From Anaerovibrio sp. JC8 (GTDB lineage: Bacteria > Bacillota > Negativicutes > Selenomonadales > Selenomonadaceae): a stretch of 64,000 nt of DNA. A program made the translations under genes and the position numbers. Each line of letters starts with the position of its first letter. Position 1 is the first letter of the stretch. Below the pieces are notes generated by a model that did not search any database, was not told the DNA's origin, and was given only the letters and a program-made list of their open reading frames with translations. The DNA is taken from NCBI RefSeq assembly GCF_002100115.1, contig NZ_ANBM01000001.1, positions 1-64,000 of the forward strand. Direction: 5' to 3'. Positions 54,024-62,497 of the stretch are shown here, piece by piece.

Positions 54024-54965
54024 TTAGCGAACCTCCTTGAAATAGTCAAGCGTTTTTTCCAGTGACTCAACATCTTCAACATTCAGGCTCTTGATGGCCT
54101 TGTCAATTCTGCGGTTAAAGCCACAGAGGGTCTTGCCAGGGCCAGCCTCCAGCAGGGTATCAGCACCAAATGCCTGCATCTGGGCTACGCAGTCCTCCCA
54201 AAGAACAGGGCTGGCTGCCTGTGCTACCAGAGCATTCTTAATCTCATCCGCATTGGTGAGAATATGAGCATTTACATTTGCTACTACAGGAATCTTGGCA
54301 TCGGACATGGTAACCTTGTCCAGCTCTACTGCCAGCTTCTCAGCAGCAGGCTTCATGAGCGTGCTGTGGAATGGTGCACTTACTGGCAGGATAACTGCCT
54401 TCTTGGCACCAGCTGCCTTCAGCTCCTCTACTGCCTTCTCAACACCCAGGGTTGCACCGGCAATAACGGTCTGGCCAGGGCAGTTAAGGTTTACAGCCTG
54501 TACTGGGCTCTCGGAGTTGATGGACTCACAGATCTCAATGATCTCGTCGCGGTCAACACCGATGATGGCAGCCATGCCGCCTTCACCTACAGGAACTGCC
54601 TCCTGCATGAACTGGCCACGCTTGTGTACCAGTGCTACTGCATCCTGGAACTTCAGCACGCCGGCAGCTACCAGAGCGGAATACTCACCAAGGGAGTGAC
54701 CACCGGTAATCTCCGGCTGAATGCCATTTTCCTTCAAAATCTCGTTGGCAATGCAGCTGATGGTAAGAATAGCAGGCTGAGTATTTGCAGTCAGCTTCAA
54801 ATCATCCTCAGGACCCTCGAAGCACATATTCATAATGGAATAACCCAGTGCCTCATCAGCTTCCTTGAAGAGCTTCTTGGCCACATCATAGTGGTCGTAG
54901 AAGTCCTTGCCCATACCAACCTTCTGTGCACCCTGTCCAGGGAAAACAAAAGCAAGTTTACTCAT
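54024..54965 (-). CDS. fabD: Malonyl-CoA:ACP transacylase
   Basis: 313 residues. FVFPGQGAQKVGMG opens the enzyme, the catalytic Ser is in GGHSLGEYSALVAAG, and the His is in PVSAPFHSTLM. It loads malonyl groups on ACP. The ATG at 54965 has GGAG 8 nt upstream. The stop is 1 bp from the fabG start. Confidence 0.96.
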   Translation of the reverse strand: MSKLAFVFPGQGAQKVGMGKDFYDHYDVAKKLFKEADEALGYSIMNMCFEGPEDDLKLTANTQPAILTISCIANEILKENGIQPEITGGHSLGEYSALVAAGVLKFQDAVALVHKRGQFMQEAVPVGEGGMAAIIGVDRDEIIEICESINSESPVQAVNLNCPGQTVIAGATLGVEKAVEELKAAGAKKAVILPVSAPFHSTLMKPAAEKLAVELDKVTMSDAKIPVVANVNAHILTNADEIKNALVAQAASPVLWEDCVAQMQAFGADTLLEAGPGKTLCGFNRRIDKAIKSLNVEDVESLEKTLDYFKEVR

Positions 54966-55007
54966 TTTATATTCTCCATTTTTCAACTTCGTACTATATT
55001 ACTTACA

Positions 55008-55955
55008 TTACTTGGAAAAAGCCACTACTCTTTCCTTTACTGCTGCCAGACCGGAAACCAGCTCTTCCATAATAACAGCAACTGGCTTGATGTCCTCCAT
55101 CATGCCGGAAATCTGGCCAATCATAACGGAACCATTGTCCACGTCACCCTTGTGGGTTGCCATGTTCAGGCGGCCTGCACCGAACTTCTCCAGCTCTTCA
55201 ATGCTGGCCTGTCTTGCTTCCATCTCAGCATATTCACGGGTCATCTTGTTGCTGATAACACGAACAGGGTGACCAGTGGAACGGCCGGTAACAACAGTGG
55301 AACGGTCCTTTGCCTTCAATACCAGATTCTTGTAGTTTTCATGAGCGATACACTCCTCAGATACTACGAAACGGGTACCCATCTGAACACCGGAAGCACC
55401 CAGTGCAATGGCAGCAGTAATACCACGGGAATCACCAATACCGCCGGCAGCAATAACTGGTACATCAACAGCATCCACAACCTGTGGAACCAGAGCCATA
55501 GTGGTAATATCACCAATATGACCGCCGGACTCAGTGCCCTCAGCAATGACTGCATCAACACCGGAACGAACCAGACGCTTAGCCAGAGCTACAGAAGCAA
55601 CTACAGGAATAACCTTGGTACCAACCTCTTTAAGGGCTGGCAGATATTCAGCAGGGTTGCCGGCACCAGTGGTAACTACAGCTACACGCTCGTCAACAAC
55701 TACCTGCATAACCTCCTTAACGAAAGGAGACATGAGCATTATATTCACACCAAATGGCTTGTCAGTCCACTTCTTGGCCTTCTGAATCTCTGCTCTTAAG
55801 ATATCCGGAGGCATGTGGCCTGCACCAATAATACCAAGACCGCCAGCGTTAGATACAGCAGAAGCCAGCTCAGCAGTACCTATCCAGGCCATACCACCCT
55901 GAAATATAGGGTACTTGATATTCAATAATTTACAAATTGGATTTTCCTCAAACAT
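55008..55955 (-). CDS. fabK: Enoyl-ACP reductase II (FabK)
   Basis: A 315-residue FMN enoyl-ACP reductase completing each elongation cycle. ILNIKYPIFQGGMAWI-like LNIKYPIFQGGMAWIG, GTESGGHIGDITTM, PVIAAGGIGDSRG and LGASGVQMGTRFV are family signatures. No fabI is seen, so FabK is probably the main enoyl reductase, which would imply natural triclosan tolerance (family knowledge). AAGGAGG precedes the ATG. It is between fabH and fabD, the standard FabK position. Confidence 0.95.
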   Translation of the reverse strand: MFEENPICKLLNIKYPIFQGGMAWIGTAELASAVSNAGGLGIIGAGHMPPDILRAEIQKAKKWTDKPFGVNIMLMSPFVKEVMQVVVDERVAVVTTGAGNPAEYLPALKEVGTKVIPVVASVALAKRLVRSGVDAVIAEGTESGGHIGDITTMALVPQVVDAVDVPVIAAGGIGDSRGITAAIALGASGVQMGTRFVVSEECIAHENYKNLVLKAKDRSTVVTGRSTGHPVRVISNKMTREYAEMEARQASIEELEKFGAGRLNMATHKGDVDNGSVMIGQISGMMEDIKPVAVIMEELVSGLAAVKERVVAFSK

Positions 55956-55956
55956 G

Positions 55957-56961
55957 TTAATCCTCCTTAGACCATCTGATTATGCATGATGCCCAGGTCA
56001 GGCCTGCGCCAAAACCAGACAGTGCTATTATATCGCCTTTTTTAAAGCGCTTCTCAGCAGCGGCCTCGGCCAATGCAATCGGTATACAAGCCGCTGACAT
56101 ATTTCCATATTTTGCGACGGTCAATATTACCTTATCCATAGGCATAGCCAATCGCTTGGCTGCGGACTGGATAATGCGGATATTGGCCTGATGAGGTACC
56201 AGCCAATCAATCTCTTCCTGAGGCATGTCAATCTTTTCAAGGGCATGCTTTACAGTATTGCCCATGGCCTTAACAGCGAATTTAAAGACTTCCTTGCCAT
56301 TCATGTGAATGAGATTCAAACGCTGGTCAATGGTTTCCTTGCTCACCGGCAAACGGCTGCCGCTGGAAGGAATCTGAATTGCGTCACCGCCGGAGCCGTC
56401 ACTGCCCAGATCAAAGCTAAGGATTCCATAGCCCTCTTCAACCTGTCCCAGTACTGCCGCCCCTGCACCGTCACCAAAGAGTACACAGGTGTTGCGGTCT
56501 TCCCAGTTAATATACTTGGAAAGGGTTTCTGCACCTACAACCAGTGCCTTCTTGTAAGCACCGTTTTCAATAAACTGAGCTGCCACACTGAGGCCATAGG
56601 CAAAGCCGGAGCATGCCGCTGACAAATCAAAGGCAGCCGCTTTCTTGGCCCCCAAACGGGTCTGAAGCATACAAGCTGTAGATGGAATAATTCTATCGGA
56701 TGTAAGGGTACATACGATAATAAGGTCCAGCTCCTCAGGAGATACACCGGCATCCGCCAGGGCCTGCTCTGCTGCCTTCAAGGACAAATCAGAGGTTGCC
56801 TCATCATCGGCGGCTATGCGGCGTTCCTTAATACCAGTGCGTTCTGTGATCCACTCATCACTGGTATCAACAATCTTGGCCAAATCATCATTGGTCAGTA
56901 TCTTTTCAGGAACGTAAAATCCTGTTCCCAGGATGCCTGCGTTAGTTTTCTTCGTTGTCAT
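55957..56961 (-). CDS. fabH: Beta-ketoacyl-ACP synthase III
   Basis: 334 residues starting fatty-acid synthesis from acetyl-CoA and malonyl-ACP. Cys is in FDLSAACSGFAYGLS, His in WLVPHQANIRII and Asn in VAKYGNMSAA, a complete triad. GSGGDAIQIP is also typical. The ATG lies within the end of plsX (20-bp overlap), with GGAGG some 13 nt upstream, indicating translational coupling. Confidence 0.96.
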   Translation of the reverse strand: MTTKKTNAGILGTGFYVPEKILTNDDLAKIVDTSDEWITERTGIKERRIAADDEATSDLSLKAAEQALADAGVSPEELDLIIVCTLTSDRIIPSTACMLQTRLGAKKAAAFDLSAACSGFAYGLSVAAQFIENGAYKKALVVGAETLSKYINWEDRNTCVLFGDGAGAAVLGQVEEGYGILSFDLGSDGSGGDAIQIPSSGSRLPVSKETIDQRLNLIHMNGKEVFKFAVKAMGNTVKHALEKIDMPQEEIDWLVPHQANIRIIQSAAKRLAMPMDKVILTVAKYGNMSAACIPIALAEAAAEKRFKKGDIIALSGFGAGLTWASCIIRWSKED

Positions 56962-57970
56962 TCGCCAGCATCTCCTCCTTCTCTATGCTATCCCTAATAC
57001 GGTCAACTACATTATGTTTAACATATTCGTTGGCAACATTAATTGCACTGCAAATTGACTTGGCATCGGAAGAACCATGGCATATTATACAGCAGCCATT
57101 AACACCAAGTAAAGGTGCTCCACCATACTCGGTAACATCAAGTCTTTTGCCCAGCTTCTTAAGGGCCGGCATAACCAGCACCGCACCCAGCTTGGCAAAG
57201 ATACCGCCATTTTTGATGGCGTCCTTGATCAGTTCCAATAATGTTACTGCCAAACCCTCAGCAAATTTTAACACAATATTTCCAACAAATCCATCGCAAA
57301 TTACAACATCTGCCATACCCGTTGGAATATCACGGCCTTCCACGTTTCCGATGAAGTTTATGGAGTTCATGCCCTTAAGCATCGGATAGGTGGCCTGAAC
57401 CTTTTTGTTGCCCTTGGTCTCCTCTTCACCAACATTCAGGAGACCGACCTTTGGATTATCTATACCATATACATACTGGCTGTAGATGGAGCCCATGAGG
57501 GCCATCTCGGTCAAATCCTTCGGCTTGCTGTCCACGATGGCACCGGAATCCAAAAGAAGTACCAGACCATCCTTTGTAGGAAGCGGAGTAGCAATGGAAG
57601 GCTTGTCCACGCCCTTTATGGTACGGAGGAAAAGGGTTGCCGCTGTTGTGGCCGCCCCGGTACTGCCGGCTGACAGTACACCGTCACATTCACCAGTCTT
57701 GACAAGCTTAGTGGCTACCACCAGGCTGGAGTCCTTCTTCTTTCTCACTGCCTCCACCGGATGCTCGCCCATTTCGATAACCTCGGTAGTGTGATGAATA
57801 CTCAGTCTGTCGAGGTTCTGAGCATTGTTTGCCTTAAGCTCGGCTTCTATCTGTTCCTGGTCACCTACCAGGACTATTTCACAGTCATATTTTTTAACGG
57901 CCTCAATTGCCCCCATGACTATCTGCTTTGGAGCGTAGTCTCCGCCCATTGCATCTACTGCAAGTTTCAA
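56942..57970 (-). CDS. plsX: Phosphate acyltransferase PlsX
   Basis: A 342-residue peripheral enzyme making acyl-phosphate from acyl-ACP for phospholipid synthesis. MKLAVDAMGGDYAPKQIV, LLNVGEEETKGNK and CDGFVGNIVLK are family hallmarks. The TTG at 57970 has AGGAGG 7 nt upstream. It follows fapR by 14 bp, the classical Bacillus-like fapR-plsX order. Confidence 0.96.
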   Translation of the reverse strand: MKLAVDAMGGDYAPKQIVMGAIEAVKKYDCEIVLVGDQEQIEAELKANNAQNLDRLSIHHTTEVIEMGEHPVEAVRKKKDSSLVVATKLVKTGECDGVLSAGSTGAATTAATLFLRTIKGVDKPSIATPLPTKDGLVLLLDSGAIVDSKPKDLTEMALMGSIYSQYVYGIDNPKVGLLNVGEEETKGNKKVQATYPMLKGMNSINFIGNVEGRDIPTGMADVVICDGFVGNIVLKFAEGLAVTLLELIKDAIKNGGIFAKLGAVLVMPALKKLGKRLDVTEYGGAPLLGVNGCCIICHGSSDAKSICSAINVANEYVKHNVVDRIRDSIEKEEMLANDNEEN

Positions 57971-57984
57971 TTTTGAGCCTCCTA

Positions 57985-58545
57985 TTAACTCTCAGTCAAC
58001 GAAACCACTATAAATTTGGCACGAAATACCTCTTCCTTGTCATTTCTGGTCTTGACCCAGACAAAGAATTTGTTGCTGCGCTGACGAATGATTTCTGCCT
58101 TGGCAACAAGCATCTCGCCCAACTTGACCGGCACCTTATGCTTGATATTTGCCACGCCAGTCAAGGCCATAGGAGCATTAATTACAGCCACCGCCAACGA
58201 GCTGGCCTGGGCAAATATATAATGTCCCTTGGCAATCTGATTTTTTGAAAACACCATTTCCTCGGTAATCTTCAAAAGGGAAATTCCGGAACGGCCTGGC
58301 TGCAAATCAATGAGCTCACCTACCAGGTCATCCTTTTCAATAGTGGTAACTTTTTCACGGGCCTCTTCTGCAACCTTGCGGATGCGCTCACGCACCTCTG
58401 GTATGCCCAGCTCCATGCGGTCCAGTCTGATAGTCTGGATACTTACCTCAAGGAGCTTGGCCAGTTCCTCATCTGTCAGAAAAGGCTTTTCGCTGACCTG
58501 ACGCATTAAGAGTGTATGTCTTTCTTTCTTTTTTACCCGCGCCAT
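57985..58545 (-). CDS. fapR: Fatty-acid biosynthesis repressor FapR
   Basis: 186 residues: an N-terminal DeoR-like helix-turn-helix (LTDEELAKLLEVSIQTIRLDR) and a C-terminal hot-dog domain that binds malonyl-CoA (KGHYIFAQASSLAVAVINA). Malonyl-CoA releases it from DNA. The ATG at 58545 is behind AAAGGTG. It heads the fab operon, and a FapR-like box overlaps its promoter, indicating autoregulation of the whole cluster. Confidence 0.95.
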   Translation of the reverse strand: MARVKKKERHTLLMRQVSEKPFLTDEELAKLLEVSIQTIRLDRMELGIPEVRERIRKVAEEAREKVTTIEKDDLVGELIDLQPGRSGISLLKITEEMVFSKNQIAKGHYIFAQASSLAVAVINAPMALTGVANIKHKVPVKLGEMLVAKAEIIRQRSNKFFVWVKTRNDKEEVFRAKFIVVSLTES

Positions 58546-58712
58546 TTTACTCACCTTTTAAAACAACATAATCATCATATCACAAAAAGGCATTTCATTC
58601 CAAACATTACAAATTGTCAGGTTAACAAATGAATTCATTCCTTTAAAAACACATCAATCCGTTTGGTAATCTGACACTTCATAACATAGGCCATACCTTG
58701 TGATCCGCAAAA

Positions 58713-58733
58713 TTTAGTACCAAGTCCTACTAA
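58713..58733 (-). promoter_or_regulatory. FapR-like operator
   Basis: TTAGTACCAAGTCCTACTAA on the plus strand: TTAGTA and TACTAA half-sites and a close match to the Bacillus FapR box (TTAGTACC..GTC..TA type, from family knowledge). It starts 9 bp after the -10 and so overlaps the transcription start. Confidence 0.7.
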
Positions 58734-58742
58734 CTGCTTATG

Positions 58743-58771
58743 ATTATATAAATTTTCTTTGCAAAAGGCAA
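58743..58771 (-). promoter_or_regulatory. Promoter of the fapR-fab operon
   Basis: Minus strand TTGCCT (58766-58771), 17 bp, TATAAT (58743-58748). Confidence 0.75.
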
Positions 58772-58837
58772 GAAAAATATTATCAGCTACTAAATGTTTG
58801 AATTATATGTACAATTGGTTCAATGCTCACATTAAAA

Positions 58838-58866
58838 ATGAGCAGGCCTTACAGCCTGCTCATTCA
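58838..58866 (-). terminator. Terminator after rpmF
   Basis: Minus strand ATGAGCAGGC-TGTAAG-GCCTGCTCAT followed by TTTTA. Confidence 0.88.
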
Positions 58867-58874
58867 GCAGTCAA

Positions 58875-59054
58875 TTATTCAGCTGCGGAAATAACTTCCT
58901 TGCCATCATAGTAACCACACTCTGTGCAAACATGATGAGGCATCTTTGGCTCGTGGCACTGTGGGCACTCTACGAAACCAGGAACCTCTAACTTCCAGTT
59001 GGCACGACGGGAATCACGACGAGCCTTAGACATTTTACGCTTTGGTACTGCCAT
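58875..59054 (-). CDS. rpmF: 50S ribosomal protein L32
   Basis: 59 residues: MAVPKRKMSKARRDSRR at the N-terminus and a four-cysteine zinc site (CPQC and CTEC). The ATG at 59054 follows AAGGAGGTG. It is co-transcribed with yceD, 44 bp downstream of it, the usual arrangement, and is closed by a terminator. Confidence 0.97.
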   Translation of the reverse strand: MAVPKRKMSKARRDSRRANWKLEVPGFVECPQCHEPKMPHHVCTECGYYDGKEVISAAE

Positions 59055-59098
59055 TTCAGGATACACCTCCTTAACGAAACATTCACTAATGAATAGAA

Positions 59099-59611
59099 TT
59101 ATTTCTTAATCAATAATTGCTGCAATGCCGCCAGTCTTGGGTCAATAACAGTACGGTCACAGCCACAATCGCCATGATTGAGGTTTGCACCACACTTGAG
59201 GCACAGACCGCGACAATCAGCGTTGCATATATTATTTAACGGCTGGTCTGATAAGAGAACATCTCTGATCATCGGTGAAATATCCACCATATCGCCATCA
59301 AAATAATTCACATCTTGGTCATCTTCTGCATAACCCTGGCCCTTTTTCTGATATTCCTCGTCAAATTCATGCTCCTGCTGCTGAGAGGACTGCTCCAGAC
59401 AGCGGTCACAGACAAATGACTTGGTACAGGAAATCCGGCCACTTACGCGATACCCCCGGCCAGTAGCCACGAACTCACCCTTTACGGTAATATCACCGTC
59501 AAAGGAATAATTTTCATGGATGGCATCTATCTCCTGAGCGTTGGTAACAAACTCAAAGGATACGGGAGAACCAAGGTTTTCATTGGCTTCAATTATATTG
59601 ATCTTCATCAT
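59099..59611 (-). CDS. YceD/DUF177 family protein
   Basis: 170 residues. The family pattern is CTKSFVCDRCLE in the middle and a Cys-rich C-terminus (CNADCRGLCLKCGANLNHGDCGC), eight or more cysteines likely binding zinc. DUF177 proteins are linked to 23S rRNA accumulation in plants and bacteria and sit with rpmF (family knowledge). The frame is open to 59659, but a consensus promoter occupies that stretch, so the start must be ATG 59611 or the adjacent ATG 59608. Confidence 0.88.
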   Translation of the reverse strand: MMKINIIEANENLGSPVSFEFVTNAQEIDAIHENYSFDGDITVKGEFVATGRGYRVSGRISCTKSFVCDRCLEQSSQQQEHEFDEEYQKKGQGYAEDDQDVNYFDGDMVDISPMIRDVLLSDQPLNNICNADCRGLCLKCGANLNHGDCGCDRTVIDPRLAALQQLLIKK

Positions 59612-59630
59612 ATAGACATCAACCTCATTT

Positions 59631-59659
59631 ATTATAGCGACAGCCATATTGTTTGTCAA
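59631..59659 (-). promoter_or_regulatory. Consensus promoter of yceD-rpmF
   Basis: Minus strand TTGACA (59654-59659), 17 bp, TATAAT (59631-59636), a perfect sigma-A promoter. Transcription would begin only about 13 nt before the yceD start. Confidence 0.85.
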
Positions 59660-59704
59660 GAGAATTACCTTGACAAAATATCAATTTAAATTGCGGCTGG
59701 TTTA

Positions 59705-61414
59705 TTAAAGGTTTTCCAGCATTTCCAGGGCTTTTGCTGCCACCTGGGCCTTGCCCACATTGACCATTTCACCGTTGCGGCGAACCTTCAGCTCCACGCT
59801 GTCCTCATCAACGGATTTTGGACCAACGGTGATGCGCAGAGGATAGCCGATAAGATCAGCATCCTTGAACTTGACGCCGGCACGATCCTTGCGGTCATCC
59901 AGAAGAACATCCACGCCCTTGGCCTTGAGCTCGTTGTAAATATCCTCGGCAATCTTAAGCTGCTCCTCATTCTTGCCGTTGATTGGAACCACAACCACCT
60001 CAAATGGTGCAATGGCCTTTGGCCAGATAATGCCATTTTCGTCGTTGTTCTGCTCAATGGCCGCAGCCATGGTACGGCTTACGCCAATACCGTAGCAGCC
60101 CATAACCAATGGCTTCTCCTTGCCGTTTTCATCAAGGAAGGTTGCATGTAAGGACTGGGAATACTTGGTACCCAGGGTGAATACCTGTCCAGCCTCGATA
60201 CCACGGGTCATCTTTACAGGTGCGCCGCAATGAGGGCAGGCATCCCCTTCCTTAATCATGCGGATATCAGCTACAATAACATCCTTGAAATCCCGCTTCG
60301 GATTTACATTAATGTAGTGCATATCCTTCTCGTTGGCACCGGCACAGGCGTTGTACATTTCCATAACAGTAGCATCCACTACTACCTTGGTGCCTTCCTT
60401 AAGGCCGATTGGGCTCATGAAGCCAGGCACACCGCCGGCTGCCACAATGGCCTCATCAGCTGCCATATGAAGCTCAATGGCATCCTCAAAGAGATTTACT
60501 ACCTTAACATCATTTACATCATGGTCCCCACGGACGAAGGCCAAAATCAGCTCATCCTTGTCGCTCTGGAAGGCAACTGCCTTGATGGTCTTATCCAATG
60601 GCAGCTTCAGGCACTCTGCCACCAGCTCAATGGTGTGGGCATCCGGAGTGGAAACCTTCTCCAAAGCCTTCATTTCCTCCTCAGGAGCCTTAATAACTGT
60701 CAGCTCAGCCTTTTCGTCGGAAGCGGCATAATCACACTTGGTACAGTATGCGATATTGGACTCACCGGCATCTGCCAAAACGGTAAACTCATGGGAATGA
60801 CCGCCACCGATGGCACCGTTATCAGCCTCTACAGGACGGAATTCCAGGCCCATGCGGCTGAAGATGCGGGTGTAGGCATCATACATAATCTTGTAGGACT
60901 CGTTCATGCCCTCCTCATCCTTGTCGAAGGAATAGAGGTCCTTCATGATGAACTCACGGCCACGCATGAGGCCGAAACGAGGGCGAATCTCGTCACGATA
61001 CTTGTTCTGAATCTGATACAGCATGAGAGGCAGCTGCTTGTAGGAACGCACCTCATCACGGATCAGGGTTGTAACCATTTCTTCATGGGTAGGACCAAGA
61101 CAGAATTCGCGGCCATGACGGTCAGATACTCTGAACATCTCATCACCATATACAGACCAACGGCCGGTTTCCTTCCAAATTTCGGACGGCTGAACAATCG
61201 GCATGGCGATTTCCTGGCCGCCTGCCTCATCCATTTCCTCCCGGATAATCTGCATAATCTTTTTCAGAGTTTTCCAGGCCAATGGCATATAGGTGTACAA
61301 GCCGCCGGCTGCCTTTCTGATCATGCCGGCTCTCAGCATAAGCTGATGGCTTTTTACCTCCGCCTCGGCTGGTGTTTCTCTCAATGTTGGTGCATAAAGT
61401 CTAGTTGCGCGCAC
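59705..61414 (-). CDS. proS: Prolyl-tRNA synthetase
   Basis: 569 residues, bacterial type. Class II motif 2 is RPRFGLMRGREFIMKDLYSFD and motif 3 is GCYGIGVSRTMAA. The editing (INS) domain lies in between (residues about 225-400), and the anticodon-binding domain is at the end (DVLLDDRKDRAGVKF). The GTG at 61414 has AGGAGG 9 nt upstream. It is 4 bp from the ispG stop, last in the dxr-rseP-ispG-proS run. Confidence 0.96.
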   Translation of the reverse strand: MRATRLYAPTLRETPAEAEVKSHQLMLRAGMIRKAAGGLYTYMPLAWKTLKKIMQIIREEMDEAGGQEIAMPIVQPSEIWKETGRWSVYGDEMFRVSDRHGREFCLGPTHEEMVTTLIRDEVRSYKQLPLMLYQIQNKYRDEIRPRFGLMRGREFIMKDLYSFDKDEEGMNESYKIMYDAYTRIFSRMGLEFRPVEADNGAIGGGHSHEFTVLADAGESNIAYCTKCDYAASDEKAELTVIKAPEEEMKALEKVSTPDAHTIELVAECLKLPLDKTIKAVAFQSDKDELILAFVRGDHDVNDVKVVNLFEDAIELHMAADEAIVAAGGVPGFMSPIGLKEGTKVVVDATVMEMYNACAGANEKDMHYINVNPKRDFKDVIVADIRMIKEGDACPHCGAPVKMTRGIEAGQVFTLGTKYSQSLHATFLDENGKEKPLVMGCYGIGVSRTMAAAIEQNNDENGIIWPKAIAPFEVVVVPINGKNEEQLKIAEDIYNELKAKGVDVLLDDRKDRAGVKFKDADLIGYPLRITVGPKSVDEDSVELKVRRNGEMVNVGKAQVAAKALEMLENL

Positions 61415-61418
61415 TATC

Positions 61419-62483
61419 TTAATCCTCCTGTAAAATCTTATCTATTTCCTTGAATAATTCCTCAACCAGTTCAGTTTCCTTCACCTTGCGGATTATTTCC
61501 CCTTTTCTGAATACAAGGCCTTCACCGTTGCCGCCGGCAATGCCCACATCAGCCCCCTTGGCTTCACCCGGGCCATTTACCACACAGCCCATTACGGCCA
61601 CGGAAATCGGCTTTTTGATATCCTCCAGACGCTTTTCCACTTCCTCGGCAATTCCGGCCAGATCAATGCTGGTTCTGCCGCAGGTCGGACAGGAAATCAG
61701 GGTCGGGCCATATTCACGCATACCCAGAGATTTCAGAATCTCATTGGCCACCTTAACCTCCACCACCGGGTCACCAGTGAGGGAAATGCGGAAGGTGTCA
61801 CCAATACCCTGAGCCAGAAGGGCGCCAATGCCCACGGCGGATTTTATCATGCCGGTGCGGGCGGTTCCCGCCTCAGTAATGCCCAAATGCAGCGGATAAT
61901 CCACGGTTTTGGACATAAGCTGATAGGCCTCCAGGGTCAGCGGAACATCATGGGCCTTCAAGGAAATCTTCATATCGTGGAAATCCTGGGCCTCCAAAAT
62001 ACGCACATGCTCCATGGCTGATTCCACCAGAGCCTCTGCCGTAATTCCACCATACTTGGCCAGCAGCTTCTTGTCCAAGGAACCGGCATTAACGCCGATG
62101 CGGATTGGAATGTTATGCTTTTTGGCCTCGGTTACCACTGCCTTGACATTGGCCTCGCCGCCAATATTGCCGGGATTGAGGCGCAAAGCGGAAATCCCCT
62201 GATTAATGGCTTCCAATGCCAAGCGGTAATCAAAGTGAATATCCGCCACCAAAGGCACATTTACCTTCTTAATAATATTGCCAAGATTAAGGGCAGCATC
62301 CATATCGGGCACTGCCAGACGAACGATATCACAGCCTGCGGCCTGAAGGGCATTAATCTGGGCTACAGTGGCTTCAGTGTCTGTGGTTTTGGTATTGGTC
62401 ATGGACTGAACAGATATAGGGGCACCGCCGCCAATGGCAACATTGCCAATATGTATCTGTCTTGTTTCTTTACGCTTTATCAC
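61419..62483 (-). CDS. ispG: 4-hydroxy-3-methylbut-2-en-1-yl diphosphate synthase
   Basis: A 354-residue [4Fe-4S] enzyme of the MEP isoprenoid pathway. It opens HIGNVAIGGGAPISVQSMTNT; the cluster cysteines are in SCPTCGRTSID and MGCVVNGPGEAK. I start at the GTG at 62483, 6 nt behind GGAGGGG, just after the rseP stop. It groups with dxr, an earlier step of the same pathway. Confidence 0.95.
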   Translation of the reverse strand: MIKRKETRQIHIGNVAIGGGAPISVQSMTNTKTTDTEATVAQINALQAAGCDIVRLAVPDMDAALNLGNIIKKVNVPLVADIHFDYRLALEAINQGISALRLNPGNIGGEANVKAVVTEAKKHNIPIRIGVNAGSLDKKLLAKYGGITAEALVESAMEHVRILEAQDFHDMKISLKAHDVPLTLEAYQLMSKTVDYPLHLGITEAGTARTGMIKSAVGIGALLAQGIGDTFRISLTGDPVVEVKVANEILKSLGMREYGPTLISCPTCGRTSIDLAGIAEEVEKRLEDIKKPISVAVMGCVVNGPGEAKGADVGIAGGNGEGLVFRKGEIIRKVKETELVEELFKEIDKILQED

Positions 62484-62497
62484 TGGGCACCCCTCCA

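Larger units (their letters stand above)
58546..58874 (-). other. fapR leader and rpmF-fapR intergenic region
   Basis: 329 bp. It contains, in transcription order, the rpmF terminator, the fapR promoter, the FapR box, and about 165 nt of leader. The leader has a 19-codon reading frame (58635-58694) with no proper ribosome site. I see no riboswitch. Confidence 0.5.

Noticed and set aside
58635-58694. 19-codon leader peptide before fapR
   Set aside because: The only AAGG abuts the ATG, and no repeat of regulatory codons or attenuator hairpin follows.
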